DNA from: Betaproteobacteria bacterium
Lineage (GTDB): Bacteria; Pseudomonadota; Gammaproteobacteria; Burkholderiales; Ga0077523
Direction: 5' to 3'
DNA length: 59,244 bases
Assembly (NCBI GenBank): GCA_025350245.1
Contig: JANXYG010000013.1
Location: 1 to 59,244 of the forward strand
Each line of letters begins with the position of its first letter. The stretch's first letter is position 1. The notes beneath the pieces were generated by a model. The model worked only from the letters and a program-made list of their open reading frames with translations. It ran no database searches and was not told the DNA's origin. The translations under genes and the position numbers were made by a program. Shown piece by piece: positions 16,293-24,971 of the stretch.

Positions 16293-16435
16293 TGTGATGG
16301 TCTCTGATCTTGGTCGAAAAGAGACTCTCCCACAGTGGCCGTTTGTTCAAGGTCGCTGAGGGAGATCAGCTACCGTCCATCGCCGATCTCGATCAATTCG
16401 CCGGCCAACACCATCAAGATCGGTGATCGTGCTCA

Positions 16436-16575
16436 GGCGGCAAGGCCAGCGTCAAGCTGCCCAAGTTCAATGCCGTGAACACCGTCCTGGGCAATCTGAA
16501 GACCGCCTTGTCGGGCACCTACCATTCGTTCCGCTTCGAGAAGTACGCCCATCGCTACCTCGCCGAGGTCCAGTA
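16436..16575 (+). pseudogene. IS1595-family transposase, C-terminal piece 1
   Basis: From the right end of the four-gene transposon the frame reads GGKASVKLPKFNAVNTVLGN, then LKTALSGTYHSFRFEKYAHR and YLAEVQY. This is the C-terminal part of an IS1595-type transposase. The frame is interrupted at 16576 by an inserted element with an 8-bp target duplication and resumes at 18046. The N-terminal part is absent. Confidence 0.85.
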
Positions 16576-16685
16576 CCAATACTGTTGCGTTAGGAACTTT
16601 TCAGACCTAACACGGATTCTTGTGCGTCGTTATCTGGCAGGGGATCCACCGAGGGCACCTGCACGAATGTCACGACTTTGGTACC

Positions 16686-18023
16686 TTAACAGGCCGTTGA
16701 AATACCCCCCCCAAGCCCCTCGATCTGAGAGAGCATTGAGGCGGGACACCAATACGGAATCGACGACGATGCGCGGCGCCGACAGCTACAGCGAGAACCT
16801 GTTTTCCACCGTTCGGCTGGAGGAGTTCGTGCCGGCCGATCACCCGCTGCGCAAGATCCGTCTGTGGGTCAATGAAGCGCTGTCGAGAATGGATTCGCGT
16901 TTCTCGGCGATGTACGAAGCCGACATCAAGGGCGGGCGCCCGAGCATCGCCCCCGAGAAGCTCATGCGCGCGATGCTGCTGCAGGTGCTGTACAGCGTGC
17001 GCAGCGAGCGGCAACTGGTGGAGCAGATCAACTACAACCTGCTGTTCCGCTGGTTCGTGGGCCTGTCCATCGACGATACGGTGTGGAACCACTCGGTGTT
17101 CAGCAAGAACCGCGACCGGCTCATCGAGCATGATGCGATCACGCAGCTGTTCAATGCGACCGTCGAGATGGCGCAAGCGCGGGGACTTCTGTCCGGCGAG
17201 CACTTCAGCGTCGACGGCACCCTGATCCAGGCCTGGGCGAGCCACAAGAGCGTGCGGCGCAAGGACGGTTCCGACGATGATCGGCCGCCGGATAACTGGC
17301 ACGGTGAGCCGCGCAGCAACGACACCCACGAATCGACCACCGATCCGGACGCCAGGCTGTACCGCAAGAGCAACGCGGCGCCGGCACTGCTGAGCTTCCT
17401 GGGCCATGCGCTCACCGACAACCGCCATGGCCTGGTGGTCAACGCCTGCGCCACGGAAGCCAACGGCACGGCCGAGCGCGATGCCGCGGCAGCCATGCTC
17501 GGCGATGTTCGCAAGCCGGGCCAGCGCATCACCGTCGGAGGCGACAAGAACTACGACACCAAGGGCTTCGTGAAGACCTGTCGAGACATCGACGTCACCC
17601 CGCATGTTGCCCAGAACATCAACCGCAGCGGCGGCAGCGCCATCGATGCCCGTACCACCCGTCACGCCGGCTACGGCATCAGCCAGATCAAGCGCAAGTG
17701 CATCGAGCAGTGCTTCGGCTGGGGCAAGACCGTGGGGGCGATCAGGCAAGTCATGTATCGCGGACTGGATCGGGTCGATGCGGTATTCACCTTGACCATG
17801 GCTGCCTACAACCTCACGCGAATGCGAAGCCTGTCCGAGGTATGTCCATGAAGCCGACGGCGACGGCGAAACAGGTCGAAACGGGCGAGTCGCAGCGTCG
17901 TACAGCGCACGCGGGCCCCGAATTCGTCGCCGTCGTGTCGACTTCTCTCCCCCGGTGAATCGCATGGCGATCGTCAGATGGTGGCTTCGTCGAATGTCGG
18001 GGCGTTTTTCAACAGCCTGTTAA
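16686..18023 (+). mobile_element. IS1182/IS5-type insertion sequence inside the small element
   Basis: Imperfect terminal repeats are TTAACAGGCCGTTGAAA at 16686 and, inverted, TTAACAGGCTGTTGAAA ending at 18023. The 1.34-kb element holds one transposase gene and about 170 bp of non-coding right end. The outer TTAA overlaps the inverted repeat of the host element. Confidence 0.8.
16769..17851 (+). CDS. DDE transposase (DUF772, IS1182/IS5-like)
   Basis: 360 aa from ATG 16769; the open frame extends upstream but only as IS1595 and MITE sequence. The DUF772 N-terminal domain is clear (IAPEKLMRAMLLQVLYSVRS, then INYNLLFRWFVGLSIDD). The catalytic DDE residues lie in EHFSVDGTLIQAWASH (D), RITVGGDKNYDTKGFV (D) and KRKCIEQCFGWGKTVG (E). 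It appears intact, so it may be the only complete transposase of this region. Confidence 0.93.
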   Translation: MRGADSYSENLFSTVRLEEFVPADHPLRKIRLWVNEALSRMDSRFSAMYEADIKGGRPSIAPEKLMRAMLLQVLYSVRSERQLVEQINYNLLFRWFVGLSIDDTVWNHSVFSKNRDRLIEHDAITQLFNATVEMAQARGLLSGEHFSVDGTLIQAWASHKSVRRKDGSDDDRPPDNWHGEPRSNDTHESTTDPDARLYRKSNAAPALLSFLGHALTDNRHGLVVNACATEANGTAERDAAAAMLGDVRKPGQRITVGGDKNYDTKGFVKTCRDIDVTPHVAQNINRSGGSAIDARTTRHAGYGISQIKRKCIEQCFGWGKTVGAIRQVMYRGLDRVDAVFTLTMAAYNLTRMRSLSEVCP

Positions 18024-18037
18024 CGCAACAGTATTGG

Positions 18038-18166
18038 GTCCAGTACCGCTTCAACCGTCGCTTCGATCTCGCCGTCATCCTGCCGCGGTTGTTGCGGGCC
18101 GCCGCCGTCACGAAGCCGCTGCCCGCCCAGCTGCTATGGACGGCTCAGGTGTGTCTCCAATCAGGA
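18038..18166 (+). pseudogene. IS1595-family transposase, C-terminal piece 2
   Basis: After the second GTCCAGTA the frame reads VQYRFNRRFDLAVILPRLLR, then AAAVTKPLPAQLLWTAQVCL and QSG, the normal end of IS1595 transposases. It continues openly to a stop at 18274 inside the leader of the next gene, so the native stop and the right end of the insertion sequence seem lost. Confidence 0.82.
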
Positions 18167-18213
18167 ATGCTCTCAGAATCGTCCCATCGACCAACAGATG
18201 GGGAGGCGGCCAA

Positions 18214-19428
18214 GTGGGTACATCGATTTGGCTCAGGGCAGTTCTTGCAACCGCAGTGGCAGTGCTGGCTGTAGGCACGTCATCCGCCGCGGAACGTTTT
18301 ACCGGTCCAGGCGTGACGGCCGACGAGATCCTGATCGGTCAGACCATGCCGTACAGCGGCCCCTTGTCAGCTTACGGTGCCGTAGGGCACGCGCAGGCGG
18401 CATACTTCAAGATGGTCAACGAGAAGGGCGGAATTAACGGAAGGAAGGTCCGCCTCCTTTCGATAGACGATGGCTACAACCCGGCTAAGGCCGTTGAATA
18501 CACCCGCCGGATGATCGAACAGGACAACGTCCTGCTTCTGTTCAGCTCCGTTGGCACGGCCACCAACATCGCGGTGCGCAAGTACACGAACGGCAAAAAG
18601 GTACCGCAGCTCTTCGTCGCGGGTGGAGACTCGGCGTGGTCTGAACCTCGGGCATACCCGTGGACAATGGGCTGGATGCCAACATTTCGCGCCGAGGCCC
18701 GCCTGTACGCGAAGCACATACTGAAGAACCGGCCAGACGCCAGGATCGCGGTGTTGTATGCAAACGACGACTACGGGAAGGACTATCTTCGGGGGTTTCG
18801 TGAAGGCTTGGGCAACAAGGCCGACACCATGATCGTCGGGGCCGAATCGTTCGACTGGTCGGACCCCACGGTCGACTCCCAGGTGATCTCCCTCAAGGCG
18901 TCCGGTGCCGATACGCTCTTCACAGCCACCGGAGGTCGACAGGCCACTCAGACGATCAAGAAGGTCTGGGAGCTCGGCTGGCGGCCCTTGCACTACACCG
19001 CTCTTCCGTCGGCGTCGGTCCGCGGCATCCTCGCGCCGGCCGGTGTGGAGAAGGCGAATGGGATGATCTCTGCTTACTACGCGAAGGACCCAACGTTTCC
19101 CAGCTTTCGAAATGATTCCGCGGTCAAGGAGTACTTCGCTTGGGCGAGCAAGTACTACTCGGGCGACGCTGAAGACGGCATTGCCACCTACGGATATCAG
19201 GTCGCTCAAGTGCTGGAACACGTGCTGCGGCGCTGTGGCGACAACCTGAGTCGCGAAAATGTCATGAAGGTCGCCACCTCGATGAAGGATGTCGAGTTCC
19301 CGTTGCTGTATCCCGGCGTGAAGGCGAACACGTCGCCGACCGATTACAACCCGATCAACCAGTTCGTGATGATGAGGTTCGACGGCCGGGACTGGCAGCC
19401 CTTCGGGAGTGTCTTGACGGAGGACTGA
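18214..19428 (+). CDS. Branched-chain-amino-acid-type ABC solute-binding protein (orphan)
   Basis: 404 aa from GTG 18214, with GGGAGG 7 bp upstream; the frame is open further back only because it enters IS1595 sequence. There is a signal peptide (LRAVLATAVAVLAVGTSSAA), then a type-I periplasmic-binding fold of the Peripla_BP_6/LivK class: DEILIGQTMPYSGPLSAYGA, NEKGGINGRKVRLLSIDDGY, AVLYANDDYGKDYLRGFREG and GADTLFTATGGRQATQTIKK. No permease or ATPase gene is nearby. Its promoter region was probably replaced by the insertion sequences. The ligand is unknown. Confidence 0.9.
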   Translation: MGTSIWLRAVLATAVAVLAVGTSSAAERFTGPGVTADEILIGQTMPYSGPLSAYGAVGHAQAAYFKMVNEKGGINGRKVRLLSIDDGYNPAKAVEYTRRMIEQDNVLLLFSSVGTATNIAVRKYTNGKKVPQLFVAGGDSAWSEPRAYPWTMGWMPTFRAEARLYAKHILKNRPDARIAVLYANDDYGKDYLRGFREGLGNKADTMIVGAESFDWSDPTVDSQVISLKASGADTLFTATGGRQATQTIKKVWELGWRPLHYTALPSASVRGILAPAGVEKANGMISAYYAKDPTFPSFRNDSAVKEYFAWASKYYSGDAEDGIATYGYQVAQVLEHVLRRCGDNLSRENVMKVATSMKDVEFPLLYPGVKANTSPTDYNPINQFVMMRFDGRDWQPFGSVLTED

Positions 19429-19443
19429 GTCCATCCGCGCCAT

Positions 19444-19462
19444 CGATCACTTGAGGTGATCG
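19444..19462. terminator. Hairpin at convergent gene ends
   Basis: CGATCAC and GTGATCG form a 7-bp stem with a 5-base loop, between the ABC binding-protein stop (19428) and the tail of the convergent hydrolase. There is no T-run, so it is a weak candidate for a bidirectional terminator. Confidence 0.35.
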
Positions 19463-20412
19463 CCGATGAACGCGATCGCGGCCGTGTTGAATGCGTCCAT
19501 CGCCAGGAATGGCGGCACGTGAGATACATCCGGAAAGACGACGCGCTTTGCGTTTGGCAATAGTCGTGCAAGTGCCTCCATGATCAGCCGATAGATGGCT
19601 GGGCTTGCGCCACCCTCCGCGAGCATCACCGGTGCGCGGATCAGCGCCACGTCCCGCGCCGTAAACGACGAGAAGAAACCCGGGTTGGAGAACTCAAGGT
19701 GCATCTCCGGCGCGTTCTGCATCACCAGCGGGCGGATATCGGCAGTGAAGCTCGCGAAAGCGCCATCGCCGAAGATGGCATCGCACAGGAGTTCGACGCC
19801 TCGCTCGGTACGACCCTCGGCGAAGGCCAGGGCGGCGGGTAGCCAATACTGGGACTCATAGGCAGCCCAGGCGGCCGCGCCATCGCCCATCAGGTCGAGC
19901 AGATCGGGGACGAAGGGCTCGCTCAGGACCAAGCTGTGTACGAGTTCTGGATAGAGCGCCGCGACGTGCATGGCCACGAGCCCGCCACTCGATTGGCCCA
20001 CCAGCGTCGCGGGTGCCACATGCAGACGACGGATCAGGGACGCGAGGTCATCGGCATGCAGTCGTATGCAACTGAGATGACCATCCGTATTCCAGCGGTT
20101 CGGATAGTGGTGACGCCGGCTGTACGTCAGTGCCTTGAACCGTTCACCGAACGGTCCGAGCTGCCCGAACCAAGCGCGGTAGTCGGCAAACGACCCGTGG
20201 ACGAAGATGACGGGATGGCCATCGCCGAACGAGAAATAGTGGAGCTCTGGTCCAGTCTCTAGAGCGAGGCTCCGCGTAGGCAACTCGTGGGGCGTGGCCG
20301 GCTCGATGGCATCGCCCCCCACGGCTACCGACTCGGTGAATCCGCCAGTGATCAGGCTGGCGATCTGAATGGTGAGTTGGCGGCGCTCGGCCGAATCCGG
20401 GTGGTGTCTCAT
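19447..20412 (-). CDS. Alpha/beta hydrolase
   Basis: 321 aa from ATG 20412; GGAGG precedes it by about 10 bp. No signal peptide. The oxyanion region is PVIFVHGSFADYRAW, the nucleophile elbow is ATLVGQSSGGLVAMHVA (Ser), and the catalytic His is likely in VVFPDVSHVPPFLAMD. The lid region has WLPAALAFAEGRTERGVELL. The substrate is unknown. It is 32 bp downstream of another alpha/beta hydrolase on the same strand, so the two are likely one operon. Confidence 0.87.
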   Translation of the reverse strand: MRHHPDSAERRQLTIQIASLITGGFTESVAVGGDAIEPATPHELPTRSLALETGPELHYFSFGDGHPVIFVHGSFADYRAWFGQLGPFGERFKALTYSRRHHYPNRWNTDGHLSCIRLHADDLASLIRRLHVAPATLVGQSSGGLVAMHVAALYPELVHSLVLSEPFVPDLLDLMGDGAAAWAAYESQYWLPAALAFAEGRTERGVELLCDAIFGDGAFASFTADIRPLVMQNAPEMHLEFSNPGFFSSFTARDVALIRAPVMLAEGGASPAIYRLIMEALARLLPNAKRVVFPDVSHVPPFLAMDAFNTAAIAFIGDHLK

Positions 20413-20444
20413 CAGCAAAGTACCTCCAACGCACCCTCCCGGCC

Positions 20445-21629
20445 TCACTCGTCGAGGAAAGCTCGGATGGTATCGGCCAATCGCACGATTCCGTAGCGTC
20501 CTTCGAGATGGCCCATCGCCCCTTCGAGCACCACGTAGCGGGCACGGACGCCACGCCGCTGCAGCACGTCGACATCGCGCTTGAGGGCGCTTTCTGCCAC
20601 CAGCAAATCGGTGGGAACGCCGATCACGAGAGTCGGTGCGCGCACCTTGGCCAGTCCCGCTTCTAGAGTTTCCGCGCCGCCGACCGTGAAATTCTGGATC
20701 GCGCGTATCGCCAGCACATAGCTGTTGGCATCCACGATCCCGGCGAAGTATTTGCCGATCGCCGCCTGCTGAGTTTCCCACAAGTACCGTGAAGCAGGGT
20801 CGATGCGCGGATCCTTCGCCGCGTCGGCCCACCGACGACCGAATGCGGCATCGATCCAGGTGTGGTGAGCGACCGCCATGAGCTGGCCTTGAATCGCGGC
20901 ACTCAGGCCGGCCTCGGGCTCATATCCAGGTTCGTACTCGCCTCCCTTCCACTTCGGATCGAGCGTCAGCGCCTGCGCCCACGCATTCGTCCACCCGATG
21001 GTGGCTCCGGTCGACTGCGCAGCCCCGCCGACCGCGATGATTCGCGCCACCGCGTCGGGATAGGACGCTGCCCACTCGTACGCCTGCAGCGCGCCCATGG
21101 ACCAGCCTGCCACGGCGTGCAGCGTTCGCACGCCTAGACTGTCGAGTAGTGCCTTGTGCGCCCGCACGCTGTCCCGCAGCGCCAGCAATGGGAATGCCGG
21201 GCCGTAGGCTTTGCCGGTCGCGGGATTCAGGCTGAGTGGACCAGTGGTGACGACGTTGGGGTCGCGTGCATTCGTATTGGCGATCGTGTCGGCACTCACC
21301 ACGAAGTACCGGTTGGTGTCGATCGCCTTGCCGGGCCCGATGATGCCGTCCCAGTAGCCCGGTTCGGCGTCCTCGGCGCGGTACTTCCCGGCTGCGTGAG
21401 ACGACCCGAGGAACATGTGGGGAATGAAGACCACGTTGTCTTTCGCGGCGTTGAGCGTGCCGTAGGTCTCGTACCCGATCCGTACGTCGCGGAGTGTCCT
21501 GCCACCCTCCGTGGTGAAGCGGGACAGGACATGCGTCTTCTTCTCGACAATGAGATCCGCCGCGCCTGAATTGGCGAACCAAAGGGCGAACAGAAGGGGT
21601 ACGACGTATCGCCAGAGTCCGTGCAGCAT
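20445..21629 (-). CDS. Exported alpha/beta hydrolase of the homoserine O-acetyltransferase-like (MetX-like) type
   Basis: 394 aa from ATG 21629, with a strong AAGGAGG six bases upstream. It has an N-terminal signal peptide (WRYVVPLLFALWFANSGAAD). The fold follows MetX: VRIGYETYGTLNAAKDNVVF, AIDTNRYFVVSADTIANTNA, the nucleophile GWSMGALQAYEWA, Asp in IGVPTDLLVAESALKRD, and His in GAMGHLEGRYGI. True MetX acts in the cytosol, so an exported copy more likely hydrolyses or transfers acyl groups on another substrate. It lies 87 bp downstream of the large MalT-like regulator. Confidence 0.86.
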   Translation of the reverse strand: MLHGLWRYVVPLLFALWFANSGAADLIVEKKTHVLSRFTTEGGRTLRDVRIGYETYGTLNAAKDNVVFIPHMFLGSSHAAGKYRAEDAEPGYWDGIIGPGKAIDTNRYFVVSADTIANTNARDPNVVTTGPLSLNPATGKAYGPAFPLLALRDSVRAHKALLDSLGVRTLHAVAGWSMGALQAYEWAASYPDAVARIIAVGGAAQSTGATIGWTNAWAQALTLDPKWKGGEYEPGYEPEAGLSAAIQGQLMAVAHHTWIDAAFGRRWADAAKDPRIDPASRYLWETQQAAIGKYFAGIVDANSYVLAIRAIQNFTVGGAETLEAGLAKVRAPTLVIGVPTDLLVAESALKRDVDVLQRRGVRARYVVLEGAMGHLEGRYGIVRLADTIRAFLDE

Positions 21630-21716
21630 GATAAGCCTCCTTAGGTATATGGTCCTTGGCCCTCGCTGGGGCTGGGGCAAACTTTGGAGGGGATCGACCC
21701 ACGAATGGGTAACGGA

Positions 21717-24700
21717 TCAGCGTGTCGGCAATCGCTGCAACATTTCCGAGGTTTCGAGAGACGGCGTCACGTTGAAGGCAGCGGCCAGCATATCGGCGCA
21801 TCGGGCATAGACGCGTGCAGCTTCCGCACGCTGCCCCAGATTCAGCAGGCAACGGATCTGCCCCTGGTAGAGGGCCTCGCACAAGGGGTCGATGGACTGC
21901 CCGCGGCCGTAGATTCGCGCGGCTGATTCATGCCGCCCTGCGGCAGCCTCGGTGCCGGCGACGCGTTCGATGGCCTGCAACATCTGCGTGCGATGGCGGT
22001 CCCGCGTGGCCAGCGACCACGCCTGGGGGGCATCGCTCTCGAGGAAGTGTCCGCGATACAGGTCGAGGGCCGCGTCGAGCGACGGAATGTCGTGGGCGGC
22101 ATCCGCGCATTCATCGAAGGCCCAGGCATCCACCCAGCAGAGCGCCGGGTTCAACGACAGCCGGCCGTCCTGCAGAAGAATCGCTGCATCGGACCCCAGG
22201 ATCTTGCGCATGCGATGCAGCGCCATGGTGAAGGCATCCGCTGCGGCATCACCTTCGAGATCGGGCCAGAGCGCATCCCAAAGCGCCTGGGCGCCGACTT
22301 GTCGGCCACCACGTGAGAGAAGACCTGCAAGGAGGGCAAGGGGGCGCTTCGGGGCCTTGCCAGGAAAAGCGAGGGGAATGCCGTCGAGGAATATCTCGAG
22401 TGGGCCCAGGCAATAGATGCGCACGGGCCATGGCCATGCCGCGGGCCGGTTACCAGGCGGCTGCAACTGGCGCGCTCTCACGAGGCGGCATGCGTACTCC
22501 GTCTCGATGCCAAGGACGAGGGCATGCACCACCAGTTCAGATGCCATCCACGGCAACCAGAGGAAGGCGTTCACGTACCCGTATCGCCTCCCGAGCGCGA
22601 ATGCGCGCTCGAGGCACGTCTCCGCTTCCGCGCATTCACCGCATCGAAGGGCTCGAAAGGCCGAAACCAGGAGGGCGCCGTAGCGCACCTTCTCGGCACC
22701 CACGGCTGGTAGCAGCGCATCGAGTCGGTCCACGTGTTCCCGTGCTACCGCGAATTCACCCAGCCCCGTATGCGCAACAACGGCGGCAAGATGGAGTTGG
22801 ATCTCATGGCCCTCGCAACCAAGCGAGGTGGTGAGGTCGACTGCGGTCGCAAGCACGTCGGCCGCGGCCCGGAAGTCGCGCTTCAGCAAGAGCCACTCGG
22901 CCTGCAGGCTCAGCAGGAGCGTCTGTTCCTGGGCGCGCAGGGACGCATATCCAGCGGTCGCCAGCAGCTTCGACATCAGCGCGTCGACGCTCGCGAGGTC
23001 GCCGCTTCCGGAGGCACCCCAGAGTTCCACCATCAGGACGGCTACCGCCGGTGCGCGCAGCCCGGCGGCAGTAAGGCTCCTGCGCCATGCATCGAGCGCC
23101 TGCGTGGCGGCCACAGAGTCCCCGGACTGACGAAAGTGATGGAACTCGGTGAGCTGCCACCACACACGGTGAAAGTCCGCGAGGTTCCGATCGGCCAGGG
23201 CCGGTCGCAGGAGGCCCACCAGCCCCGAGGCCTTCTCCGTTTGGAACCAATCGAAGCAGGTAAGCAGGAGCGCCGCCGCACGGACCCGCTGATTGATGTC
23301 CAGCGGGCGGGACAGGAGCTCCAATACGTGCTCCGCGCACCTCGAGAGGAACGGGTGCGCCGGGTGCCGAAACGTGATTGCCGTCTGCAGCATCGACCAG
23401 GCACGCAGCTCCGCCTCTCCGGAAGGGAAGGCCACACCGTGAACCAGCAAGGCTTGGAGCGACGCAATCCATGGATCCAGAGGGCGGTAGTCACCTTGCT
23501 CGAAGTAGAACGTCTCGATGATGCCGGCGGCCGCCTGGGCTTGACCCGCCACGTTCCCTTCGATCCCGAAGCGTGCAAATGCGCGCTCGAGAGCCACGCG
23601 TGCCACGCAGGGATTCGACGCAATCCGTGCCGTGCCGAGGCAGTAGAGCAGCGCACCGGATCGCTCGACGAGGAACCCCGGCAGGTCGCGGACCCATCGG
23701 TGGAGCGTCGGCAGGCGCCCCTGGGCGATCAGTCTGGGAGCCCCGGCCAAGATGACCCGCGCAGCGGCTGCCCACTCGCCGGCTTCGAGGTAAAGGACCA
23801 CCGCTGCCTCAATATCATCGTGCGCCTCGAGAATCGCGGCGGCCCGCGTCTGCAAGTCCTGCATCCGGACATCACCCCACTCGCGCAGGGCGATGTCCCG
23901 GAGACAAGCCCGGAAGAGGTCGTGGTATCGATATGTCACTGCAGGATCGCCGCGACGCTCGGTGAAGGTGTTCGTGCGGTGTAATCCCTCAAGGATGGCC
24001 CCGGCTCGTGAGTTCTGGGACAGTGCGGCGGCGAGCGATGGGGTCAGGTTCGTCACGACCGAGGTCTGCAACAGGAAATCCCTCGCGTGGGCGGGCTGTC
24101 GCGCGAGCACCTCCTCCGCAAAGTAGTCGGCGACATGCTCCAGATCGACCGCTGTTGCCGATGCGCGCGCGCCGGCAGCGAGCAGCAGACGCAGGCCGGC
24201 TGGCCATCCGCCGCATGCGTCTTGAAGCCGGCTCGCCTCTGCGGGACCAATGCCGACAATGCAAGCAGTTTCGTCCAACGACAATCTCAACTCCTGCCCG
24301 TCGATTAAAGCGAGCCGCCCGGCAGCGCGGAGGGCCGCCATCGCCGGTGGCGGCGCAGTGCGGCTCAGAACCACGATGGTGGTGCCCGGCGGCGCTTGCT
24401 CCACCGCAATCCGGATCACCGCATTGGTCGGAGAGACAGCGGGAAGCTCATGGAAACCATCGAACACCAGCGTAAGGCCGGCCGGAGACCGTGCGTACAG
24501 ACTGCGGAAGAAGCGCATCGAGAATCCGGTGAGATCGGTCGACTGGTCGTGCGGCACCAAGGACTGGGATCTCTTTCGCCCCGGCACGGCGAGTCCCAGG
24601 TGATGAAAGACATTGGACGGATCGTGATCGCCGGCATCGATCTGGTACCAGATATGCGGCACCATCCTCGTCTCGATGTAGGTGGAAGCAAGTGTGGTCT

Positions 24701-24839
24701 TGCCGCCGCCGGGTGGCCCGCTGATCCATAGGAGCGGGCCCGTCCGCGCGGCGTCTATGCGCACGAACAATCGTTCCCGAGCAATGACTCCCGTCGATGT
24801 CGGGCGGCTGAGCTTGGCGAGTACCACTTTCGATCGCAT
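21717..24839 (-). CDS. Large MalT/SARP-type transcriptional regulator
   Basis: 1040 aa. The N-terminus has a STAND-type NTPase: LLWISGPPGGGKTTLASTYI (Walker A), LTLVFDGFHELP (Walker B-like), then a winged-helix and a long helical TPR-like region (about residues 330-780). The C-terminus (from about residue 785) is an OmpR-like DNA-binding domain plus bacterial transcriptional activation domain (BTAD), as in SARP regulators: IYCLGPLEIFLDGIPLAF, KAPKRPLALLAGLLSRGGRQ, then AAADAFTMALHRMRKILGSD. It probably senses a ligand through the NTPase/TPR part and activates the two hydrolase genes just downstream on the same strand. The ligand is unknown. Confidence 0.88.
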   Translation of the reverse strand: MRSKVVLAKLSRPTSTGVIARERLFVRIDAARTGPLLWISGPPGGGKTTLASTYIETRMVPHIWYQIDAGDHDPSNVFHHLGLAVPGRKRSQSLVPHDQSTDLTGFSMRFFRSLYARSPAGLTLVFDGFHELPAVSPTNAVIRIAVEQAPPGTTIVVLSRTAPPPAMAALRAAGRLALIDGQELRLSLDETACIVGIGPAEASRLQDACGGWPAGLRLLLAAGARASATAVDLEHVADYFAEEVLARQPAHARDFLLQTSVVTNLTPSLAAALSQNSRAGAILEGLHRTNTFTERRGDPAVTYRYHDLFRACLRDIALREWGDVRMQDLQTRAAAILEAHDDIEAAVVLYLEAGEWAAAARVILAGAPRLIAQGRLPTLHRWVRDLPGFLVERSGALLYCLGTARIASNPCVARVALERAFARFGIEGNVAGQAQAAAGIIETFYFEQGDYRPLDPWIASLQALLVHGVAFPSGEAELRAWSMLQTAITFRHPAHPFLSRCAEHVLELLSRPLDINQRVRAAALLLTCFDWFQTEKASGLVGLLRPALADRNLADFHRVWWQLTEFHHFRQSGDSVAATQALDAWRRSLTAAGLRAPAVAVLMVELWGASGSGDLASVDALMSKLLATAGYASLRAQEQTLLLSLQAEWLLLKRDFRAAADVLATAVDLTTSLGCEGHEIQLHLAAVVAHTGLGEFAVAREHVDRLDALLPAVGAEKVRYGALLVSAFRALRCGECAEAETCLERAFALGRRYGYVNAFLWLPWMASELVVHALVLGIETEYACRLVRARQLQPPGNRPAAWPWPVRIYCLGPLEIFLDGIPLAFPGKAPKRPLALLAGLLSRGGRQVGAQALWDALWPDLEGDAAADAFTMALHRMRKILGSDAAILLQDGRLSLNPALCWVDAWAFDECADAAHDIPSLDAALDLYRGHFLESDAPQAWSLATRDRHRTQMLQAIERVAGTEAAAGRHESAARIYGRGQSIDPLCEALYQGQIRCLLNLGQRAEAARVYARCADMLAAAFNVTPSLETSEMLQRLPTR

Positions 24840-24971
24840 GTCCGCCTGATATCCGAAGGGCCAGCTTCACAAAGCATATCGGATCGGTGGCCTCCGGGCT
24901 TGTCAATTGCTCCTGCACTGACTGCTGGCGACCGAGGGGCGCCCGCGTGAGGATCGAGCCAGCTACCCCCC

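Larger units (their letters stand above)
12861..16435 (-). mobile_element. Four-gene transposon with ExeA/TniB-type ATPase
   Basis: Termini are TGAGTGTGATCACCG (12861-12875) and the inverted TGAGCACGATCACCG (complement of 16421-16435), 12 of 15 matching. A second related subterminal block (GATCGA...GATGGAC) lies inside each end, at slightly different distances. All genes are on the minus strand: a zinc-ribbon protein, an rve-type transposase, an AAA ATPase and a small helical protein. The flanks differ (ISL3 on the left, IS1595 on the right) and no target duplication is visible. The element therefore either made an adjacent deletion or was brought here by recombination. Confidence 0.8.
16568..18045. 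mobile_element. Composite insertion with 17-bp inverted repeats and 8-bp target duplication
   Basis: CCAATACTGTTGCGTTA at 16576-16592 is repeated inverted at 18021-18037. GTCCAGTA flanks it on both sides (16568-16575 and 18038-18045). Deleting the insert plus one GTCCAGTA rejoins the IS1595 frame perfectly (YLAEVQY + RFNRRFDLAVILPRLLR). Outside the inner insertion sequence only about 110 + 14 bp of this element remain, so it looks like a small MITE or a relic of an insertion sequence. Confidence 0.88.

Noticed and set aside
15337-16307. Plus-strand frames across the four-gene transposon
   Set aside because: They are shadows of the minus-strand zinc-ribbon and transposase genes.
16670-17965. 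431-codon minus-strand frame opposite the IS1182-type transposase
   Set aside because: Antisense shadow without domains; the plus-strand transposase has a full DDE set.
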